Position numbers and translations under genes: made by a program
Notes under the pieces: generated by a model
Databases searched by the model: none
Told to the model about the DNA's origin: nothing
What the model saw: the letters and a program-made list of their open reading frames with translations, nothing else
Assembly (NCBI RefSeq): GCF_003985125.1
Contig: NZ_ML133565.1
Coordinates: forward strand, 186,001 to 250,000
Length of the DNA: 64,000 nt
Direction of reading: 5' to 3'
Source of the DNA: Rhizobium phaseoli
Lineage (GTDB): Bacteria > Pseudomonadota > Alphaproteobacteria > Rhizobiales > Rhizobiaceae
Shown here: piece after piece, positions 59,096 through 64,000 of the stretch
Layout of the letters: each line of letters starts with the position of its first letter
Position numbering within the stretch: the first letter of the stretch is position 1

Positions 59096-60346
59096 TCATC
59101 GCTGCATCAGCAGATCGTGCAAGCGTTTCTGGGCGTCCCGGGCGGAAATGTTCCCGTCATTGAAAAAATCACCAACCACGCCGATCCAGCCTTCCGACAT
59201 CTGGCTCGGCATCGCCTGGGATTGGGCGCTGACTTCGCCCCTCCTCGCCTTGATCATCTCCAATCCGAGCTTGCCGCAACGGTCGAGCCCCGACGGATCG
59301 ACATCGGTGCGGACGGGCAGCGATCCCTTGACCCGGCTGAACGCGACTTGATTGCTCCGATCGAGCAGCATGCGCGCGAAAGCCTGCTGCGCCTCGGGCG
59401 TGCCTTCCCGGTTCGACAGCGGGAAGGCGAAAGCATCGATCACCATGAAATAGGCGATCGACGTGCCGGGAACGAGACTGCAATCGAAATCCTTGTCGAC
59501 GCTGTATCCACGTGCGGCAAGCTCGCCCTTGGCCCAGTCGCCCATGAACTGCATACCGGCCTTGCCCTGACCCACTGCCGCCGCGGCGTCGGCCCAGGTC
59601 TTGTCCTTTCGCTTTTCGAGCGGCTCAGCATAGTTGGACAGACGCCGCAGCATCTCCAGGGCCTCGATCATGCGCGGGTCCTCCACCAGGGCGACATCGC
59701 CGCTCATCAGGCGGGCATAGCCTTCCGGACCGAACTTCAAATAGATGATGTCATTGAAAATGAGGGACACCTCCCATCGCGCGCCGCCGAGCGCGATCGG
59801 CAGTTGCCCGGCGGCCTTGATCTTTTCAGCCGTATCGAAGATCTCGTCCCAGGACTGCGGCGTCTTCACGCCGGCCTCGGCCAACATCGCCGTGCTCGTC
59901 CAGAGCCAGTTTTCGGCATGGATATTGGTCGGCGCGAAGTAGACCTTTCCCTTGTAGGAGATGCGATCCAGCACCGTCGCGGGAATGACGTCCCGCCAAT
60001 GGTCCGCCTGCGCGACATCATCTATGTCAAGTACGATGCCCATTTCCGGCAGTTCGCGCGAGCCGTAATTGGCGTTCCACTGCATCACCGCCGGCGCATA
60101 TCCGTTTGCGATGCGATCGCTCACCACCCGCTGGACGGCAACCTTGTTCTCCGCCGGCATATCGACCCACTGGTTACCGGCCGCCGCCCATGCCTTGCGG
60201 TAGACGTCGAGCGCCGCGGATTCGCTTTTCGATACCCAGAAATGCACGACATCGACCGCCTGGCCTTCATCTGCGAAAGCTTCTGCGGAAAGCGCTCCTG
60301 CCGCCAGTGCAGCCGCCAGCGATGCTCGTATGATACTCTGTTTCAT
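59096..60346 (-). CDS. Orphan sugar-type ABC substrate-binding protein
   Basis: A 416-residue periplasmic protein of family 1. Signal peptide with cleavage near AFA, then VDVVHFWVSKSESAALDVYRK and later MQFMGDWAKGELAARG, typical of MalE/UgpB-type proteins. No permease or ATPase gene is adjacent. It is 39 bp downstream of a membrane GGDEF-EAL gene on the same strand, which suggests a sensing partner rather than, or besides, transport. The sugar is unknown. Confidence 0.87.
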   Translation of the reverse strand: MKQSIIRASLAAALAAGALSAEAFADEGQAVDVVHFWVSKSESAALDVYRKAWAAAGNQWVDMPAENKVAVQRVVSDRIANGYAPAVMQWNANYGSRELPEMGIVLDIDDVAQADHWRDVIPATVLDRISYKGKVYFAPTNIHAENWLWTSTAMLAEAGVKTPQSWDEIFDTAEKIKAAGQLPIALGGARWEVSLIFNDIIYLKFGPEGYARLMSGDVALVEDPRMIEALEMLRRLSNYAEPLEKRKDKTWADAAAAVGQGKAGMQFMGDWAKGELAARGYSVDKDFDCSLVPGTSIAYFMVIDAFAFPLSNREGTPEAQQAFARMLLDRSNQVAFSRVKGSLPVRTDVDPSGLDRCGKLGLEMIKARRGEVSAQSQAMPSQMSEGWIGVVGDFFNDGNISARDAQKRLHDLLMQR

Positions 60347-60385
60347 TTGTTCCCCTCTTTCATTGATTAATTCTGCCGCACTGTC

Positions 60386-62512
60386 TCATGCGGCGCCCTG
60401 GAAGGCCGGTTCACCCGGCCCTTGCGTGATCCGTCCTGACTTGCCGCGCACGGCAAGGGGGTTTTGCGCCAGGCGTTCGACCGCCGCGGAGGCCGGTTCG
60501 GGTTTGGCGAAGAGATAGCCCTGGCCGATGTCGCAGCCGGCGGTCATAAGGAAGCCGCGCTGGGCCTCCTCTTCGATTCCTTCGGCGACGCATCGCTTGC
60601 CGAGGTTGCGGGCGAGATCGATGATCGCCCTGATGATCTGCTCCGAGCGGATATCCTTGCCGATCTCGGCAACGAAGCTGCGGTCGATCTTGAGTTCATC
60701 GAAGGGGAAATCGCGCAGGTGCACGAGCGATGCAAAGCCGGTGCCGAAATCGTCGAGGGATACCGACACGCCATGCTTGCGGAAACGGGAGATGGTCTCG
60801 GCGATCTGCTCGGCGCCGCGGTTGAGAAAAACGTCCTCGGTGACTTCGATGGCGAAATCACGCCAGTCGAGCCCGTTGGCTTTGACGGCGGCAGCGATGA
60901 GGTCGTAGCCGTCCTGGCTGACCAGCAGCGCTTCCGGCAGATTGATGGCAACCGAGCCGGCGCGCAGCCCCGCCGCCTTCCATGCCTTCAGATCGCGCCC
61001 GACCGTATTGACGATACAGCGCGTCATGGCCTGTATGAGGTGACCCTCCATCAGCGGCAGGAAGCGGCCGGGCGGCAGGATGCCGAGCTGGGGATGGCGC
61101 CAGCGCACCAGGGCCTCGAAGCCGAGATGCCGGCTGGTCAGCAGATCGACCTTCTGCTGATAATAGACGACGAACTCGTCGCGATCGGCGGCAAAGGCGA
61201 GGGCGGCCGCGAGCCGGTTCTGTTCCAGACGCTGGGCGAAGGATGCTTCGTCGAAGATCACGGCCGTGTTGCGCTTGGCCTTGGCAGCGTAGAGGGCCAG
61301 ATCGGCGATGCGCATGAGCGTCGGCTCGTCGGAGGCATGACCGGGCACGACAGCGCCGCCGATGCTTGCCGAAACCGGCAGCAGCCGTCCTTCGAAATGG
61401 CATTCCGTCGCAATCGCCGCAACGGCCCGCCCGGCAATGCCTTCGAGGGTCGCGGCATCCGAGATTCCCGGAAGAAGAGCGGCAAACTCGTCGCCGCCGA
61501 GGCGAGCCACGACGTCGCCGGCGCGGAAGGTCTTCTGCAGCGCAGCCGCGACATGGGCGAGAACCGCATCGCCGGCCGGGTGGCCGAAACTGTCGTTGGT
61601 GGATTTGAAATGGTCGAGATCGACGAGCAGCATGGAAAAGCCGGCGCCTGTGCGCTCAAGGGAGCCAAACAGCCCGTTCAGCGCGTCGTTGAACGAGGAG
61701 CGGTTTCCAAGGCCCGTCAATGTGTCCGTATGCGCCAGATGGGTCAGCTTGATCTCGAAGTCGAGGGTCCGGCGGTGCTCGGTGCGCAGCTTTACGAGGA
61801 GCGGAATGAAGAGGATCAGGGTCGCCAGGATGAGCGTGGCTGCAGTCAGGCTGAGGAGCACCGCGCTGATGAGGCGGGTATGGTCGATGCTCACATCGCT
61901 GCGGTCGTGTGCACTCTCGATCAAGGCGCTGAATTGACGCATGAGCAGGCTGTCGGATGAAACGGCGAAGTCGATCGGTCCCCAGAAGCTGTAGCGCTCC
62001 CGCCGCTCCTGCAATTTGGTGGAGACGACGCGTTCGGCTCTTTGCAGAAAATCCTCCAGCCGGCCGTCGAGTTCGAGGCGCAGCTTTTCGGCGGCCGGGT
62101 CCGGCCCATTCAGCCGTTCGAGGAGATTTGCCTCGACCTCGTTGTTCAGATCGTGCAACTGAACGTTCATAGCCCTGATGTCGTCGATTGCCTTTTGAAC
62201 GTCCTCGACCATTGGCCGGACGATATATTCCGGCATATTCGGATCGGTCGATGCTCGCATGACCGCCCGTGTCTGGTTGGCGAGCTGCTGGAAGCGGATG
62301 AACTGGCGCCCGATGAGATAGCTGATGTTCTGCTGCAGGGAATGGCGGTAGAGGGCCACCTTGACCGTGACAAAGGTTGCTCCGATCAGGACCGTCATGA
62401 CGACGACGGCCGTGACGTAGTGCCGCCCGATGGAGCGGATATATTTGGCGACGGAAGAATGGGAATCGCCTGTTGGCGTTACCTTGTTTTTCATATTCGA
62501 TCCAACCACCAT
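60386..62512 (-). CDS. Membrane GGDEF-EAL cyclic-di-GMP protein with a periplasmic sensor
   Basis: A 708-residue protein. TM1 about 33-55 and TM2 about 212-236 enclose a periplasmic helical domain of about 155 residues. GGDEF about 255-420 with intact GGDEF near 339-343 and an RxxD inhibitory site (RAGD). EAL about 435-690 with EAL near 466-468 and AINLPEA, EVTED, LDDFGTG, KIDRSF and EGIEEE kept. Both domains look active. ATG 62512 has GGAG five bases upstream. It is transcribed with the sugar-type binding protein, a possible periplasmic input. Confidence 0.92.
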   Translation of the reverse strand: MVVGSNMKNKVTPTGDSHSSVAKYIRSIGRHYVTAVVVMTVLIGATFVTVKVALYRHSLQQNISYLIGRQFIRFQQLANQTRAVMRASTDPNMPEYIVRPMVEDVQKAIDDIRAMNVQLHDLNNEVEANLLERLNGPDPAAEKLRLELDGRLEDFLQRAERVVSTKLQERRERYSFWGPIDFAVSSDSLLMRQFSALIESAHDRSDVSIDHTRLISAVLLSLTAATLILATLILFIPLLVKLRTEHRRTLDFEIKLTHLAHTDTLTGLGNRSSFNDALNGLFGSLERTGAGFSMLLVDLDHFKSTNDSFGHPAGDAVLAHVAAALQKTFRAGDVVARLGGDEFAALLPGISDAATLEGIAGRAVAAIATECHFEGRLLPVSASIGGAVVPGHASDEPTLMRIADLALYAAKAKRNTAVIFDEASFAQRLEQNRLAAALAFAADRDEFVVYYQQKVDLLTSRHLGFEALVRWRHPQLGILPPGRFLPLMEGHLIQAMTRCIVNTVGRDLKAWKAAGLRAGSVAINLPEALLVSQDGYDLIAAAVKANGLDWRDFAIEVTEDVFLNRGAEQIAETISRFRKHGVSVSLDDFGTGFASLVHLRDFPFDELKIDRSFVAEIGKDIRSEQIIRAIIDLARNLGKRCVAEGIEEEAQRGFLMTAGCDIGQGYLFAKPEPASAAVERLAQNPLAVRGKSGRITQGPGEPAFQGAA

Positions 62513-63502
62513 TCACGCTCCATCAGGAAACATTGGCCGCCCGAGCCGCCTTGGTATCAGCGCCGTTCGAGGCATCCTTGAAAACGCCTCGAGATCTTGC
62601 TGCTTCCAACACGCAGACTTCGCCCTCAGCGCGAGTTTGCGCCGGATAGTACGCCACGAAATCTACCTAAAGATCGGCCGTCATGGCCCTGGTCCGGGTG
62701 CCGGACACTGGCACACCGGGAAAGATGAGGTCTGCGTCGTCGCACCCGCGCTATCGCAGTCGAGATCGGCGCCGGCCGCAGCGCAGCCCCGGGAGCTCTT
62801 GGACCGCGTCAGTGCGTCAGGAATTCCGGACGATGGAAAGTATTCGGTTTTTCACGACCGGCGCCACCGCGCCATTCGCACAGCAGCGTCTCCGTCCGCA
62901 TAGAATTATCGATCACGTCGCTCCCCCCTGGGCGCATGCCATCTTCATCGATGGGAAGCGCAGATTCCGGTTCATCCCGCACCCTCTTCATGGCGGAAAA
63001 GGTCAAGCGGTACCTCGTTCGAACGGTTTGAAACTGCGGACGCTCTGGTTTCGGAAGCGTAAATGCCGTTCCGAAAAAAGCAATGAAACCAGTTCCTTGC
63101 GGAAAAGCTGATACGAAAAAATCGCGATCTGGCTAGGTTCTTCGGATTCCGGATAAGGCGTATGTCCGGCTTTGGATCAGTCTCCGCCGGGCCGATGCGC
63201 GCGCCGTTCGGCCGACACGTGCAAGCGGCCGCGGCGACGTAAACCGAAAGGCTGCTTCTGCCTGAAAGTGGGACTATCCACATTGCGCGCTGGCGATCCG
63301 GATCGCGCGCCGAAAGTTGCCGCGCCGCAGAAGGCGGAGCGATCTCTTAATTTTCTCGCCGCAGTATCAGCAGCCAAGCGACGTGCTTCGATTGCGGCCA
63401 CGTCTTCGTCGGTTACGCCTCAAATGACTTGGGCGGCTTTCTCGGAAGAATATTCAGCCGGATGAATGATGCATCAGGCTGTCGCCCACGGTGAGTCAAT
63501 CC
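62513..63502. other. Region of about 1 kb without a convincing gene
   Basis: Several short open frames exist on both strands (for example 62683-63111 rightward and 62972-63283 leftward), but none has recognisable motifs, a ribosome site of note or protein-like composition. The region may hold promoters of the flanking divergent genes, or decayed coding sequence. No clear promoter or RNA structure was identified. Confidence 0.4.
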
Positions 63503-64000
63503 ATGATGAAGTCGTCGTCCCAATCGTCTCGGAACCCTGTTCCCGTTCCGGAAACGCACGGCCACACGGCTCAGCCTGCAGATCAGGGCGAGACGATCGA
63601 CCGGGAGGCGCTCCTTGATGCGTTGCTGGGGCCATTCCCTCTCCCGGTCTTCTACAAGGATCCGCTTGGCCGCTATGTCGGCTGCAACAAGGCCTTCGAA
63701 GACTTGTTCGGCCAGAGGCGCGAAGAGATCATCGGAAAGACGGATTTGGAACTCAAGCCGGAGCTCCTGGCCGAACTCCATCTCGCCGGAAACGAAGCAC
63801 TCCTCGAAAGGGTCGGAGGCCGCTATTCCGAAAGCAAGATAATCACCGCAAACGGTGGGGTACGGGATGTCGTCTGGAACAAGGCCGTCCTGTCGGGCGG
63901 GAACGGTGATGCCGCTGGTCTGATCGGCGCCGTCGTCGACATCACCGAGCACAAGCGGGCGGAGCGTGAGCTCAAGAAGGCGCTTGAATTCGCCGAGGGC
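63503..64000 (+). CDS. PAS-domain signalling protein (N-terminal part, cut by window edge)
   Basis: The frame is open from ATG 63503 (or 63506) to the right edge, 166 codons. After a polar leader of about 40 residues comes a PAS domain: PLPVFYKDPLGRYVGCNKAFEDLFGQRREEIIGKTD, ending with GAVVDITEHKRAERELKKAL, the usual PAS-to-effector linker. The effector domain lies beyond the window. A GGDEF, histidine kinase or similar output is likely. Confidence 0.82.
   Translation, partial: MMKSSSQSSRNPVPVPETHGHTAQPADQGETIDREALLDALLGPFPLPVFYKDPLGRYVGCNKAFEDLFGQRREEIIGKTDLELKPELLAELHLAGNEALLERVGGRYSESKIITANGGVRDVVWNKAVLSGGNGDAAGLIGAVVDITEHKRAERELKKALEFAEG

Noticed and set aside
59117..61960. Long plus-strand frames opposite the binding protein and GGDEF-EAL genes
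   Set aside because: Antisense shadows without domains.
62683..63283. Short open frames in the gap before the last gene
   Set aside because: Basic, low-information sequences on both strands with no recognisable family.
1..64000. CRISPR arrays, tRNA or rRNA genes, insertion sequences
   Set aside because: No regularly spaced repeats, no cloverleaf or rRNA signatures, and no transposase motifs were seen.

Overview
The window reads as an accessory region of a Rhizobium genome, most like the R. leguminosarum/R. etli group and quite possibly plasmid or chromid DNA. The pointers are a vicibactin-type siderophore locus with its own ECF sigma factor and a RirA-type iron box, a hydroxyproline (hyp) catabolic locus like that of Sinorhizobium, a LuxI/LuxR pair, uniformly high GC coding sequence, and no rRNA, tRNA, ribosomal or replication genes. 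No insertion sequence, integrase or CRISPR array was seen. Replicon and species are inference.

Layout. 1-11.5 kb: iron. A FhuD-like binding protein (cut by the left edge) and a GNAT gene run left. rpoI runs right behind an iron-box palindrome. vbsL-vbsD-vbsA (leftward) and vbsG-vbsS-vbsO (rightward) diverge from a short intergenic region holding two near-identical ECF-type promoters, and vbsP closes the locus. 11.5-15.3 kb: a nitrate-type ABC importer (ATPase, permease, binding protein) behind a textbook sigma-54 promoter and a leader RNA with two A1/G4 hexaloop hairpins plus a terminator, the signature of ANTAR (NasT) antitermination. 15.3-19.2 kb: a chemoreceptor and a PAS-GGDEF-EAL protein.

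19.2-31.4 kb: the least explained part. Eight leftward genes encode a GH15 glucoamylase, a GMC oxidoreductase with a Cys cluster, a ferritin-like (VioB-type) protein, a dehydrogenase small subunit, two xylose-isomerase-like TIM barrels, a metallo-beta-lactamase-fold hydrolase and a ThDP 2-oxoacid decarboxylase. They lie next to an XRE regulator and a luxI-luxR pair, with two perfect palindromes in front of the operon. I propose a quorum-regulated carbohydrate oxidation/cleavage pathway; the function is inferred, not shown.

31.4-37.9 kb: D-alanine catabolism (Lrp-type regulator, alanine racemase, D-amino-acid dehydrogenase), an AraC regulator, and a beta-alanine:pyruvate-type aminotransferase divergent from an XRE-cupin regulator. 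37.9-40.3 kb: an unknown secreted protein and a ProC-like reductase. 40.3-54.7 kb: a hydroxyproline locus with two GntR regulators, an ABC importer, HypD-, HypRE-, HypO-, HypH- and HypS-like enzymes, two SDRs, and three proline-racemase-superfamily paralogues that all have the Ser/Cys active-site pair.

54.8-64 kb: two unknown proteins, three TadE/TadG pilus-assembly proteins, an orphan sugar-type binding protein behind a membrane GGDEF-EAL protein, about 1 kb with no convincing gene, and the start of a PAS protein cut by the right edge.
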